From assembly GCA_050014355.1 (NCBI GenBank), contig JBEKDL010000007.1:1-41519 (forward strand): a DNA stretch of 41,519 nt, in the 5' to 3' direction. This document shows, one piece after another, positions 1 through 9,490 of the stretch. Source of the DNA: Fen-1077 sp050014355 (GTDB lineage: Bacteria > Chloroflexota > Dehalococcoidia > Dehalococcoidales > RBG-16-60-22). The position numbers and the translations under genes are program-made. Position 1 is the stretch's first letter. Each line of letters opens with the position of its first letter. The notes beneath the pieces were generated by a model. It saw nothing but the letters and a program-made list of their open reading frames with translations. It was not told where the DNA came from and did not search any database.

Positions 1-1295
1 ACCGGCGCCGCCGCAACCATTTCAATCTTGACCTGCGAATTGGGATTGCGGTAACGGTATACCTGCCCCTCGTAGTTTTTCAGAATCAGCTCACTATCGG
101 TCATCGAGAGCACATAGTTGGGCTGCAGGGGCACTTTGCCGCCGCCCTGTACCAGGTCGACGACGAACGTCGGTATGGCCAGGCCGGAAGTAAACCCGCG
201 CATCCCTTCCATTATCCTGATGCCGGTCTCTACCGGCGTACGGAGGTGCTCGGTGCCCTGTACCTCATCGCACTGGAAGAGATAGTACGGGCGCACCTTG
301 GCCTTTAACAGGCCATGGCACAGCCGCATGATAGTTTCCAGGTTATCGTTGATACCGCGCAGGAGGACGGTCTGGTTATTGACCGGCACGCCGGCGCGCA
401 GCAAACGGTCACAGGCCGCCGCCGCCTCGGGTGTAATCTCCCGGGGGTGGTTGAAGTGGGTATTGAGCCATATCGGGCCATATTTAGATAGCATATTACA
501 GAGCTCGGTGTCGATACGCTGCGGTAAGACCACCGGGAACCGCGACCCGATACGGATAATCTCGATATGCTTTATCGCCCTAACCCTGGCGATAATCGAC
601 TCCAGGTGGGAGGTGTCGAGCGTCAGCGGGTCGCCACCGGAGATGATGACATCCCTGATGCCGCTGTTGCTGCTTAGGTAGTCCACCATGGCGTTAATTT
701 CAGCGTCGGTGCGTACCCAGCCGCCGTGCCGCCATTCCCTCTTGCGCGTACAGTGGCGGCAAAGCATGGGGCAAATATCGGTGAGCACCATCAGCGCCCT
801 GTCCGGGTAGCGATGTACCAGGCCAGGCACCACGGAATCTTCTTTCTCGGCGAGAGGGTCTTCAAAACCCATGCCGCTCATCGCGATTTCCAGGATGGAA
901 GGTATCGCCTGTTTTCTCACGGGGTCATCAGGGTCATCCGGGTTGATGAGCGAAAGATAGTAAGGGGTGATGGAGAGAGGATAGCGCCGGGTCACCAGCC
1001 TTATCTGCGCTTGCTCATCGGCTGATAACGGCACTAGCTGCCTTAAGCGTTCAACACTGGTTATCCTGTTGCGGAACTGCCATTTCCAATCGTTCCAGCT
1101 GCTGTCAGGTATCTGTCCAAAATTTCTGACTCTACCGGTGGCTGCTTTACCGGGGGGCTCTTCTTCAGGATTATGGGACGCGAAACGACTACTGGGAGGT
1201 TCTTCTTCGACTTCTAATCTAACCTGTTTCTCTACGGTGATTCTTTCGGTCTGGCTGGCGGTCTGACGTTTATCGGCCACCGATAGCGTTTTCAC
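1..1295 (-). CDS. kamA: Lysine 2,3-aminomutase, 3'-truncated by window edge
   Basis: Radical-SAM, PLP-dependent enzyme interconverting L-lysine and beta-lysine. The minus-strand frame is open from about 1295 to the window edge. With the GTG at 1295 as codon 1, the radical-SAM cluster cysteines (CPMLCRHC) are C175, C179 and C182, and the PLP lysine is K387 in QGGGKVPL. Two aspartates, D343 (FQCDE) and D380 (VVDLVQ), have the same 37-residue spacing as the lysine-binding D293/D330 of clostridial lysine aminomutase. That argues for lysine rather than glutamate as substrate. Relative to that enzyme the N-terminus is about 50 residues longer and acidic (EVEEEPP), and about 35 C-terminal residues lie outside the window. 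The start is uncertain: GGAG at 1312-1315 is rather far from the GTG. Possible roles are N-acetyl-beta-lysine osmolyte synthesis or lysine fermentation; the left neighbour would decide. Confidence 0.88.
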   Translation of the reverse strand, partial: MKTLSVADKRQTASQTERITVEKQVRLEVEEEPPSSRFASHNPEEEPPGKAATGRVRNFGQIPDSSWNDWKWQFRNRITSVERLRQLVPLSADEQAQIRLVTRRYPLSITPYYLSLINPDDPDDPVRKQAIPSILEIAMSGMGFEDPLAEKEDSVVPGLVHRYPDRALMVLTDICPMLCRHCTRKREWRHGGWVRTDAEINAMVDYLSSNSGIRDVIISGGDPLTLDTSHLESIIARVRAIKHIEIIRIGSRFPVVLPQRIDTELCNMLSKYGPIWLNTHFNHPREITPEAAAACDRLLRAGVPVNNQTVLLRGINDNLETIMRLCHGLLKAKVRPYYLFQCDEVQGTEHLRTPVETGIRIMEGMRGFTSGLAIPTFVVDLVQGGGKVPLQPNYVLSMTDSELILKNYEGQVYRYRNPNSQVKIEMVAAAP

Positions 1296-1400
1296 TTTTT
1301 CTGTCTCAACTCTCCTTTTTATTAGCTGTTTTCACCAACTGGCAATATTAACTTGACATTAGTGATACAATATATTCAGGAATTAAAGTTCCTTAATTTA

Positions 1401-1428
1401 ATTATACAGTTTGTCTAACAATTGTCAA
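1401..1428 (-). promoter_or_regulatory. Sigma70-type promoter of kamA
   Basis: Reading the minus strand, TTGACA (1428-1423) and TATAAT (1406-1401) are both perfect consensus hexamers with a 16-bp spacer. Transcription would begin near 1394 and give a leader of about 100 nt before kamA. Direct repeats TTGTC at 1411-1415 and 1422-1426 (plus-strand reading), 11 bp apart, overlap the -35 side and could be an operator. Confidence 0.75.
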
Positions 1429-1483
1429 TAGTTTTCGCGGTAAATAAAAAAATATCCTGACATTTCCCCGGGGAGGACAGTTC

Positions 1484-1819
1484 ATGCCGGGTTGGAAGTT
1501 CCTGACCAATCACGCTCTGGTGTTATGTATCGTCGCCCAGCAGCCGCGCATTACCGCGCGGGAAATCGCCGCGACTATCGGCATCACGGAAAAGGCGACG
1601 CGCAACATCATCAATGACCTTGAGGCCGACGGCTACGTGACGAAAAAGCGTGAAGGGCGGCGGACGCGCTACAAAATAGACCCGGACCTCCCCATGAGGG
1701 CCGAAACACAGCAGGACAAGGCCATCGGCGACCTGCTGGGAATACTGGGGTGGAAGAGGCGTAAGAGAATAAAGAAAAAGGCGGCCGAGGTGGCGGGGAC
1801 TAAACTGCCGGGATTCTAA
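1484..1819 (+). CDS. Small winged-helix transcriptional regulator
   Basis: A 111-residue protein that is almost entirely one winged helix-turn-helix domain. Residues about 20-50 (ITAREIAATIGITEKATRNI) form the HTH, with the recognition helix followed by a wing rich in K and R (VTKKREGRRTRYKI). It resembles MarR/ArsR-like or HTH_24-type repressors, and no ligand domain or sensor cysteines are visible. The start is well supported by GGGGAGGA seven bases upstream of the ATG. It is divergent from kamA across about 190 bp that holds the kamA promoter, so it may regulate kamA and itself (inference). The specific family cannot be fixed by eye. Confidence 0.75.
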   Translation: MPGWKFLTNHALVLCIVAQQPRITAREIAATIGITEKATRNIINDLEADGYVTKKREGRRTRYKIDPDLPMRAETQQDKAIGDLLGILGWKRRKRIKKKAAEVAGTKLPGF

Positions 1820-1884
1820 AGGCAAAATTGGAAACCTTCGTCCCTAACCCGAGATTCTTCACTTTGTTCAGAATGACGCTGAAT

Positions 1885-2952
1885 TTACCCCTTTGCCAGC
1901 CGGTCCTTAAGATAACTAATAACTTTCACCGGGGACGGGTCGACGCGGTAAAGAATCGCCAGGTAATAGCTAACGTAGTCGCCGATGGACACCAGGCTGA
2001 CCATCTGGCTCAACGGGCTTTCACCCTCACTATCCACGAACTCATATAGCACCCCGGCCTGTTTAAGAAGCTCGCAGGTCACTTCATAGCGCAGCTTGAT
2101 GCGCGCGTTGAACAGCGGCGACCGCAACATAATGACCCTTACCTTTTTAACTATGTCTGCGGGCAGCGGAAAGCCGACCGTCGCGTTGTGGTTCAGCTCC
2201 GGAAAGACCTCGTAAAAAGCCCAGGCCTTGCTGTTTTCATTAATCTGCGTCTTCCAGCGGTGTGCCGCCTCCGCGGCGATGCCCGCCCCGTAAATCACCG
2301 GCAGGCAGCCGTACAGCCGCTGCGCCATCTGCTTGGCGGGATTACCGGACGAAGGCGATTTTTCATCCAGCCTAGCGGAAAGTTTTTCCAGCACCTGTAC
2401 CGTCTCGCTGACATCTGCAGTCTTGTCTGCAATGAACCCGAGTTTCTGCATAACGCCCAGGACCGGAATGAAGCTGAAGCCCAGCGCGGCCCGGGGCTGC
2501 GCTTTATATTCTATTTTAAACACCGGCATATGGTTCTCTCCAGCTATTTGCTCTAGCTTGCCGCCGGTCGTCATGGCCAGCTTTTTCGCCCCCGTTTTCA
2601 GCGCCGGCTCGAAGCCGGATAGGGTCTCTTCGGTATTACCGGAATAGCTCGAAGCAATCAGTAAAGTCTTATCATCGACGCAGGCCGGCAGACCGTAATC
2701 GCGGTGGACGATAACCGGCACCCTGGCCTCGGATGCCACCAGGCTTTTCATCAGGTCGCCGCCGATGGCCGAGCCGCCCATACCCAGGATAACCACTTTA
2801 TTGATATCCGCGTAGTCCGCCGGCAGCTTAAAGCTCATCACCGCCTGCCAGGCCTGGCGGCATTGCGCCGGAAGCTCTTTAATGCGCGCCAACATGCCTT
2901 CCGGGTCGAGCTTCTGATAGGTCTTTGCATCATCGAGGTTTATCGCGGCCAT
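1885..2952 (-). CDS. Bifunctional phosphoglucose/phosphomannose isomerase
   Basis: A 355-residue cytosolic SIS-domain isomerase interconverting fructose-6-phosphate with glucose-6-phosphate and mannose-6-phosphate. The first SIS motif GMGGSAIGGDL is near residue 57, the phosphate-binding loop SYSGNTEETL near 105, and the family's catalytic-region motif PELNHNATVGF near 250. Length fits the PGI/PMI family of archaea and some bacteria rather than classical Pgi of about 550 residues. The ATG is preceded by GAAGGGGG. It stands alone on this strand, converging with the regulator at 1484. With the phosphohexomutase at 10868 it links the glycolytic pool to hexose-1-phosphates, which could feed trehalose and cell-surface sugars. 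Confidence 0.9.
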   Translation of the reverse strand: MAAINLDDAKTYQKLDPEGMLARIKELPAQCRQAWQAVMSFKLPADYADINKVVILGMGGSAIGGDLMKSLVASEARVPVIVHRDYGLPACVDDKTLLIASSYSGNTEETLSGFEPALKTGAKKLAMTTGGKLEQIAGENHMPVFKIEYKAQPRAALGFSFIPVLGVMQKLGFIADKTADVSETVQVLEKLSARLDEKSPSSGNPAKQMAQRLYGCLPVIYGAGIAAEAAHRWKTQINENSKAWAFYEVFPELNHNATVGFPLPADIVKKVRVIMLRSPLFNARIKLRYEVTCELLKQAGVLYEFVDSEGESPLSQMVSLVSIGDYVSYYLAILYRVDPSPVKVISYLKDRLAKG

Positions 2953-3074
2953 ATTCCATACCCCCTTCGGATAATCTGACCCCTATTATACCATTCCCTC
3001 CGGAGTGGACATACCAAGGACGCTTGCAATTTCCGCGCTCCATGGGCATATTATTAAATTAGAGCGAATAATAA

Positions 3075-3644
3075 ATGACCAAACCAGAGGCATTCAACGT
3101 CGAGGGCATCGGGCCCGTCTTCCTAGCACGCAGCACCCGCGCCAGGCGCATTACCATCACCATCCGGCCCGATAAACGTATCCGAGTCAGCGTGCCGACC
3201 CGGGCGTCTTTCAAAGCGGCCCTTGAGTTCGTCCGCAAGAAGGAAAGCTGGATAAAAAAGACCCGTAGCAGAATCCGGCGGATAAGGAGTCGGCAGAAAT
3301 CGCTGGCAGCGTTATTTTCCAGCATCGATAAAGCGCAGGCGGAAAAAACGCTGAAATCCAGGTTGCGTACACTGGCGGCGAAAAACGGATTTAGTTTCAA
3401 CAAGGTCTACATCAGGAACCAGAAAACGCGCTGGGGCAGCTGCTCGCACAACCACGATATCAGCCTCAACATGAAGGCGATGGCGCTGTCACCTGGCCTG
3501 CGGGACTACATAATTTTACACGAGCTCGTGCACACCAGGATTTATAACCACAGTAAAAAGTTCTGGAACGAGCTGAATAAGTACGTCCCGGACGCCAAAG
3601 CGATGGACGCGAGGCTTAGAGAGTACGACTTGAGACTGATGTAG
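3075..3644 (+). CDS. YgjP-like (DUF45) zinc metallopeptidase
   Basis: A 189-residue protein of the YgjP/DUF45 zincin family. The zinc site is HELVH at residues 149-153 followed by H159 (NHSKKFW), and the family signature TRWGSCS lies about 30 residues before it. The N-terminal third is very basic (RRIRSRQKS), which would suit nucleic-acid contact (inference). The ATG at 3075 has no strong ribosome binding site, so the start is moderately secure. It converges on ligD with only 24 bp between the stop codons. The family is distantly related to zincin proteases such as SprT/WSS1 and is often seen near DNA-restriction or repair genes; its substrate here is unknown. Confidence 0.85.
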   Translation: MTKPEAFNVEGIGPVFLARSTRARRITITIRPDKRIRVSVPTRASFKAALEFVRKKESWIKKTRSRIRRIRSRQKSLAALFSSIDKAQAEKTLKSRLRTLAAKNGFSFNKVYIRNQKTRWGSCSHNHDISLNMKAMALSPGLRDYIILHELVHTRIYNHSKKFWNELNKYVPDAKAMDARLREYDLRLM

Positions 3645-3668
3645 CCGGTCCAGCCGGATTAGTCGGCC

Positions 3669-6341
3669 CTATTTCAATTCGAGCAACTTTTTCAGGTCCC
3701 GTTTCTGGGCAAGGATGTCCCTCCACAGGTCGCCGGTCTTTTTCAGCCGTTCCGGCAGGTTCAGGATGGTAAATTCTTCCGGATAGCCCTTCCCCAGCTC
3801 CCCCCATTCCAGCGGCGCGGACACGGTGGCCCCGGCGGCCGGGCGGGGAGAATAAATGGAGGCCAGGGTCTTGCCCTTCACGTTCTGGCCGTAGTCCACG
3901 AAGACCTTGCCGGTGCGCTTCTCCACGGCCCACTCCAGTGTGATGTCCCGCGAGTGCCGCTGGAGAAGGAAGCGCCCTATCGTTTCCGCCGACCCCCGCA
4001 CCGCCTTATAGTCCAGCCGCCTGACGATGGGAACGTAGATATGGAGTCCGGTCTTGCCGGATGTTTTCACATAAGCCTTCAGCTCCATTTCATCCAGGAC
4101 TTCTTTCAGCCAGAGAGCGACCTCGCAGGTCTTTTCAAAGCCTTTCCGGTTCAGCTCCGGCTCATCGCCGGACTTTTCCCGGCCCGAATAAATGTACGGG
4201 TCGAGGTCGAAAATGATGAAATCGGGAAAATCTAGCCGGTAATCGGGGTCCTTTTTCATCCGGGGCATGTCCGGTCCGCCGACCGTCCGCGAAAACCAGC
4301 TGTGGAACTCGATATTACCGACCTGTCCCAGCCAGAGGAGCGTAGAAAGGTTGTCGCAGAGCAGGTATTCGGTGACGCCTTCTTCGCCGCGAATGTTAAC
4401 CCTGGCTACGAAGTCCGGCAGCGGATGGCCCCAGTGCTTCTGGTAGAAATGCTCGCCGTAGATGCCATCGGGATACCGGCTCATGGTCAGCGGACGGTCT
4501 TTCAGGTGGGGCAGGAGATAAGGCGATACCTCCGCCAGGTAGGCCAGCAGGTGCCGCTTGGTCAGGGGCGGATGGGCTGCGGTGGCAGGCCAGAGGACTT
4601 TATCGATATTGCCGATTTTGATTTTGTTGCCTTCTACCTGCAGGTCAATAGCGTCCCCCGCGCTATGAATTTGTGCGAGGATTTTTTCGTTTTCACCGGT
4701 ATTAGCTTTTCGAGGCAGCGCTGGGGCGATGACAAGCTCGAAACGCCGGACTTCACCCGGCGCCTTGTCCTCCCGCAGACGCAGGAAAACGGGAATGCGG
4801 AGCCGACCGTCCTGTGTCCGCTCGCTGAACTTCACTTCGGCCACCAGAACAGGTCTAACCCAGGTGGTGGGCGCGTTAAGGGGCGGCTCTGCAGCGAACG
4901 GGCGGCGGTCGGTCCGCAGGCCATCGAGGCGTTTCTTTAAATCGTCTAAAAGCGCCTCGTCAAAGCCGCTGCCGACGTGCCCGGCGAATATCAGCTTTCC
5001 TTTAGCATCAAACTGGCCCAGCAGGAGCGAGCTGAAAGTATGTTTCCGCCCTTTTTCGGCCACGCTGTATCCCCCGATAACGAACTCATCGCTGCGCATG
5101 GCCTTGATTTTAAGCCAGTCGCGGGAACGCCGGCCCGTTTCATACAGGCTGTCGCGGCGCTTGGCTATAATGCCTTCCAGCCCGTTACTTACCGCAGCCC
5201 TGTAAACGGTCTCCCCGTCGCCTTCAAAATAGTCAACCAACCTGATTTGTCCGGTCGCTTTCAGGATTTTACCGAGGAGCTCTTTACGATAGCGCAGGGC
5301 CGCACCGCGCAGGTCAAAACCATCCAGATAGAGGATATCAAAAACGTAATAAATAAGAGGAAAACCCGGCTGCTTTCGCGAAGCCAGGTTAAGAGAGCGC
5401 AAATACTGCTGGAGACACTGAAAGCACTGCTTCCCCTTTTCATCCATGGCGATGATTTCGCCGTCCAGGACCAGGTCTGACGCCGGCTGGCGGGCAAGGT
5501 CGGGCAGGAGCGAGGCGTACGACTCGCTGACGTTGTTGCCATTGCGCGAAAGCAACATTACCTTCCCATCGCGCAAATAAGCGGTTATCCGGTAGCCATC
5601 GAGCTTCGGCTCGAAAAACCAGTCAGGATGGGAAAAAGGGTTTTCCGCCAGGCTGGCGAGCATCGGTAAAACAGCAGATGGAAAAGGCGCTTTACGCACG
5701 CCGGGGACAATTTTCGGGTCAGCCGACACCGTGGTTGTCTTGCCGGGTGAGCGTCTGTCACGCATATCTTCTATTGTGCGGTCAGACACTACCGACTGCC
5801 CGTTTTTCAGGATGTCAGCGCCAGGGGTGGCATACTCATCCCGGTGCTTCATGAGCAGCCAGTCTTTTTCTTTTTTCTGGATTTTAACCAGCGTCCACGA
5901 GCCCTTGAGCTTCTGGCCACGCAGGAAAAAGGAGAGCTTCCCCTTCTCCAGCCCCTCTCTCATCTGCGCTTCGGCAGCCGCGCGGTCGTCGAAAAGTAAC
6001 CGGCCACCTTCATCCGGGGAGTAAGTGCCGCTGTCCCAGATAATCACCTCACCGGCGCCGTATTCACCTTCGGGGATGTTGCCTTCGAAGGCGGCGTACT
6101 CCACCGGGTGGTCTTCGACCATGACCGCCAGGTGCTTTTCCACCGGGTCGAGAGACGGCCCCTTCGGCACCGCCCACGACTTCAGTACACCGTCAAGCTC
6201 CAGTCGCAAATCGTAGTGGAGCCGTCGGGCGCTGTGCTTCTGCACGACAAAGATAAGCGGCCCCCCACCTGCCTTGACCTTTGGGGCCGGTTCACGCGTG
6301 CGTTTAAAATCCCGCTTGCGCCGGTATCGTTCGAGACTCAT
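3669..6341 (-). CDS. ligD: NHEJ ATP-dependent DNA ligase D (PE-LIG-POL)
   Basis: An 890-residue multifunctional non-homologous end-joining enzyme. Residues about 1-190 are the 3'-phosphoesterase domain: H36, H42, D44, R46 and H78 match catalytic or metal residues of Pseudomonas LigD with a constant offset of six. Residues about 215-530 are the ligase, with the adenylated lysine K246 in EPKLDGYR and the motif LDGEIIAMD. Residues about 570-880 are the primase-type polymerase, with metal-binding D712 and D714 in FDLDP and the motif KTSGKTGLHIYVP. All three activities look intact. Domain order is that of Pseudomonas (PE-LIG-POL), not mycobacteria (POL-PE-LIG). The start has AAAGG upstream of the ATG. 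Its partner Ku lies about 900 bp away across an oppositely oriented DUF72 gene. Confidence 0.95.
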   Translation of the reverse strand: MSLERYRRKRDFKRTREPAPKVKAGGGPLIFVVQKHSARRLHYDLRLELDGVLKSWAVPKGPSLDPVEKHLAVMVEDHPVEYAAFEGNIPEGEYGAGEVIIWDSGTYSPDEGGRLLFDDRAAAEAQMREGLEKGKLSFFLRGQKLKGSWTLVKIQKKEKDWLLMKHRDEYATPGADILKNGQSVVSDRTIEDMRDRRSPGKTTTVSADPKIVPGVRKAPFPSAVLPMLASLAENPFSHPDWFFEPKLDGYRITAYLRDGKVMLLSRNGNNVSESYASLLPDLARQPASDLVLDGEIIAMDEKGKQCFQCLQQYLRSLNLASRKQPGFPLIYYVFDILYLDGFDLRGAALRYRKELLGKILKATGQIRLVDYFEGDGETVYRAAVSNGLEGIIAKRRDSLYETGRRSRDWLKIKAMRSDEFVIGGYSVAEKGRKHTFSSLLLGQFDAKGKLIFAGHVGSGFDEALLDDLKKRLDGLRTDRRPFAAEPPLNAPTTWVRPVLVAEVKFSERTQDGRLRIPVFLRLREDKAPGEVRRFELVIAPALPRKANTGENEKILAQIHSAGDAIDLQVEGNKIKIGNIDKVLWPATAAHPPLTKRHLLAYLAEVSPYLLPHLKDRPLTMSRYPDGIYGEHFYQKHWGHPLPDFVARVNIRGEEGVTEYLLCDNLSTLLWLGQVGNIEFHSWFSRTVGGPDMPRMKKDPDYRLDFPDFIIFDLDPYIYSGREKSGDEPELNRKGFEKTCEVALWLKEVLDEMELKAYVKTSGKTGLHIYVPIVRRLDYKAVRGSAETIGRFLLQRHSRDITLEWAVEKRTGKVFVDYGQNVKGKTLASIYSPRPAAGATVSAPLEWGELGKGYPEEFTILNLPERLKKTGDLWRDILAQKRDLKKLLELK

Positions 6342-6352
6342 AATTACCTTTA

Positions 6353-6361
6353 TGCTATAAT
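6353..6361 (+). promoter_or_regulatory. Extended -10 promoter for the DUF72 gene
   Basis: TGCTATAAT is a perfect extended -10 (TGn plus TATAAT). The region 17 bases upstream shows no recognisable -35, as is common for extended -10 promoters. It lies in the 54-bp gap between the divergent starts of ligD and the DUF72 gene, and initiation near 6368 leaves a leader of about 28 nt. Confidence 0.55.
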
Positions 6362-6395
6362 TTCAGGACGCGGTTGTCCAGTGGAGGTCTTACGA

Positions 6396-7289
6396 ATGGG
6401 ACGAGTTCTGGTCGGGATATCATCCTGGGCGGAGCCGGAGCTGATAAAAAGCGGCTTCTATCCTCCGGAAGTGAAAACTCCGGCGGAACGGCTCAAGTAT
6501 TATGCCGACCGGTTCCCCGTCGCCGAGATAGATTCGAGTTATCACTTTTTCCCCACCCGGCACAACCTCGGCCTCTGGCTGGAAAACACCCCGGACGGCT
6601 TTACCTTCGATGTCAGGGCCTTCAGCCTTTTTACGCAGCACCCCACCCGTCTTACCGCCCTTCCCGGGACCATCCGGGAGAAATACGGCGATGAAATCCA
6701 GGCCAGAGGTAATATTTACCCGCACCACCTGCCGCCTGCGGCGCTGGATGAGCTCTGGACAATATTTATCCGTAACATCGAGGTTTTTTCCACCGCGGAG
6801 CGACTGGGCGCGGTGCTTTTCCAGTTTCCGCCCTGGTTCCACCCCGAGCCTGAAAACTTCGATTACATCGCCGGCTGCCGCAAGAGACTTCCACAATTTC
6901 AGGTGGCGGTGGAGTTCCGCGTGGGCACCTGGCTGGACGAACACCACGAGGAAACGCTCAAGTTTCTCCGAGAACAGGGAATCACTCTGGTCTGCGTGGA
7001 CGAGCCCCAGGGGTTCAAGTCGAGCGTGCCGGCGGTGGCCGAGGTTACCGCGCCGTTGTCAATTATCCGGTTTCACGGGCGGAACAGCGAAAACTGGGAA
7101 CGCAGCGACGTGATGGCGACCGAAAAATTCAACTATCTTTACAGTGAAGACGAACTCAAGGAGTGGATTCCCAGAGTGAGGTCGATGGCGCAAAAAGCTG
7201 ACGAGCTGCACATCATCTTTAAAAACAAACACGCCGAGTTCCCGGTCAAAAACGCGATGCAGATGAAGGAATTGCTCGGCCTTACTTAA
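6396..7289 (+). CDS. DUF72 (YecE-like) TIM-barrel protein
   Basis: A 297-residue DUF72 family protein. Recognisable elements are the N-terminal GISSWAEPELIKSGFYP segment, the EIDSSYHFFPT strand near residue 45, QFPPWF in the middle, VAVEFRVGTW, and a C-terminal HIIFKNKHAEFPVKNA in place of the usual family asparagine-rich ending. The frame is open further upstream, but the ATG at 6396 is chosen because GGAGG lies eight bases before it and the protein then begins at the conserved family start. DUF72 proteins adopt a TIM-barrel fold resembling endonuclease IV and xylose isomerase, and their function is unsettled. The gene sits between ligD and ku on the opposite strand, and its last eight bases overlap the end of ku. 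Confidence 0.88.
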   Translation: MGRVLVGISSWAEPELIKSGFYPPEVKTPAERLKYYADRFPVAEIDSSYHFFPTRHNLGLWLENTPDGFTFDVRAFSLFTQHPTRLTALPGTIREKYGDEIQARGNIYPHHLPPAALDELWTIFIRNIEVFSTAERLGAVLFQFPPWFHPEPENFDYIAGCRKRLPQFQVAVEFRVGTWLDEHHEETLKFLREQGITLVCVDEPQGFKSSVPAVAEVTAPLSIIRFHGRNSENWERSDVMATEKFNYLYSEDELKEWIPRVRSMAQKADELHIIFKNKHAEFPVKNAMQMKELLGLT

Positions 7290-8061
7290 GTACCGGCACT
7301 TTCCTGGCCGCCTGGACACTGGCGCGTAACGCTGCCATGAGGTCGCCGATTTCCGTTTTCGGCGTCTCCGGGGCGATAATCTTCTTGCCCGATATCTTGG
7401 CCTCGACGAGTTTTTTCAGCGCTTCTTCATACTGGTCTTTGTATTCTCTGGGGTTAAAATCCTTGGCCATCGCTTTGACCAGAGAAAGCGCCATGTTAAA
7501 CTCGGCCTCGGTGTAATCAGGCCTGGGAGGCGTAAGCTCCTGGCGCGGCTGAATCTCATCCTCATAATGCAGAGTGTGGAGCACCAGGATATCTTCGAAA
7601 GGTCGCAAACAGCCGAGATGCTCGCGCCGCTGGAAAGAGACCTTGGCGATGCCGGCTCGTCCTGTTTTCTGGAGCGCTTCCTTAAGCAGTCGGAAAGGCT
7701 TGGCGCCGAGCTTCTCCGGTTCGACATAGTGAGCATTATAGTAGTACAAAGGGTCTATTTCTTTAATATCGACAAAGCCCAGAATATCGATAGCACGGGA
7801 AGTCCTGATAGGCACTTTCTCCAGGTCTTTATCATCCACCACCACGAACTGTCCCTTGGCAATCTCATAGCCGCGTACGGTGTCCTTCGAGCTAAAATAT
7901 TCGTTGTCGGTTTCGCAATGCAGCACCTGTTTGGGCCGGGTGAGGCATTTCTTGTGAAGAAGATGAAAGCTGATTTGCTTGCTCTCGGCCGCCACATACA
8001 TCTTTACCGGTATGGCTACCAGCCCGAAACTGATAACGCCTTTCCAGAATGCTTTTGGCAT
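7282..8061 (-). CDS. ku: Bacterial Ku, NHEJ DNA end-binding protein
   Basis: A 259-residue Ku homolog that forms the homodimeric ring loaded on DNA double-strand ends and recruits LigD. The N-terminus KAFWKGVISFGLVAIPVKMY is the hallmark of prokaryotic Ku, followed by FHLLHKKC and GYEIAKGQFVVVDDKDLEKV typical of the beta-barrel core. The C-terminus is short (about 30 residues after the core) and lysine-rich. A longer frame begins at 8109, but the ATG at 8061 is preferred because GGGGGTGGG precedes it and it starts at the conserved MPKAFWKG. It reads toward ligD on the same strand but is separated from it by the opposed DUF72 gene, so the two are probably not a simple operon. Confidence 0.94.
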   Translation of the reverse strand: MPKAFWKGVISFGLVAIPVKMYVAAESKQISFHLLHKKCLTRPKQVLHCETDNEYFSSKDTVRGYEIAKGQFVVVDDKDLEKVPIRTSRAIDILGFVDIKEIDPLYYYNAHYVEPEKLGAKPFRLLKEALQKTGRAGIAKVSFQRREHLGCLRPFEDILVLHTLHYEDEIQPRQELTPPRPDYTEAEFNMALSLVKAMAKDFNPREYKDQYEEALKKLVEAKISGKKIIAPETPKTEIGDLMAALRASVQAARKVPVLK

Positions 8062-8262
8062 AACCCACCCCCATAATTCAGGTCTTCTAAGAAAAAGATT
8101 ACCACACAAATGCGCCGGTGACTATAGCTACGGGCTGAACGCGCCCATAATGTCATAAATCTGTAATATTTTTCGGCTGGATTTTATGACTATTATAACG
8201 GTCTAACCCTATCATTAAAATGAAAAGAGTTACATATTGACAATGTTACAGGAGGTAACGCT

Positions 8263-9390
<1,128 letters not shown>

Positions 9391-9418
9391 TACTTCGGGT
9401 TTCCGCCTGATTCCCGAC

Positions 9419-9447
9419 TTCAAATCCCGTTAAAAAAGAGGTAAAAT
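9419..9447 (+). promoter_or_regulatory. Putative promoter of the phospholipase C-family gene
   Basis: TTCAAA (9419-9424) and TAAAAT (9442-9447) are separated by exactly 17 bp; each differs from the consensus at one or two positions. Initiation would fall near 9454, about 37 nt before the gene. Confidence 0.45.
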
Positions 9448-9490
9448 CGGTAGAACAACAGTAGAGAAAAGTCAAACGGCGGGCCATATA

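Noticed and set aside
1353..1378. Plus-strand promoter TTGACA at 1353-1358 for the regulator
   Set aside because: The best -10 (TATTCA) is only 14 bp away; spacing and hexamer are both poor.
6108..6395. N-terminal extension of the DUF72 protein
   Set aside because: This part is antisense to ligD and the conserved protein start with a good ribosome binding site is at 6396.
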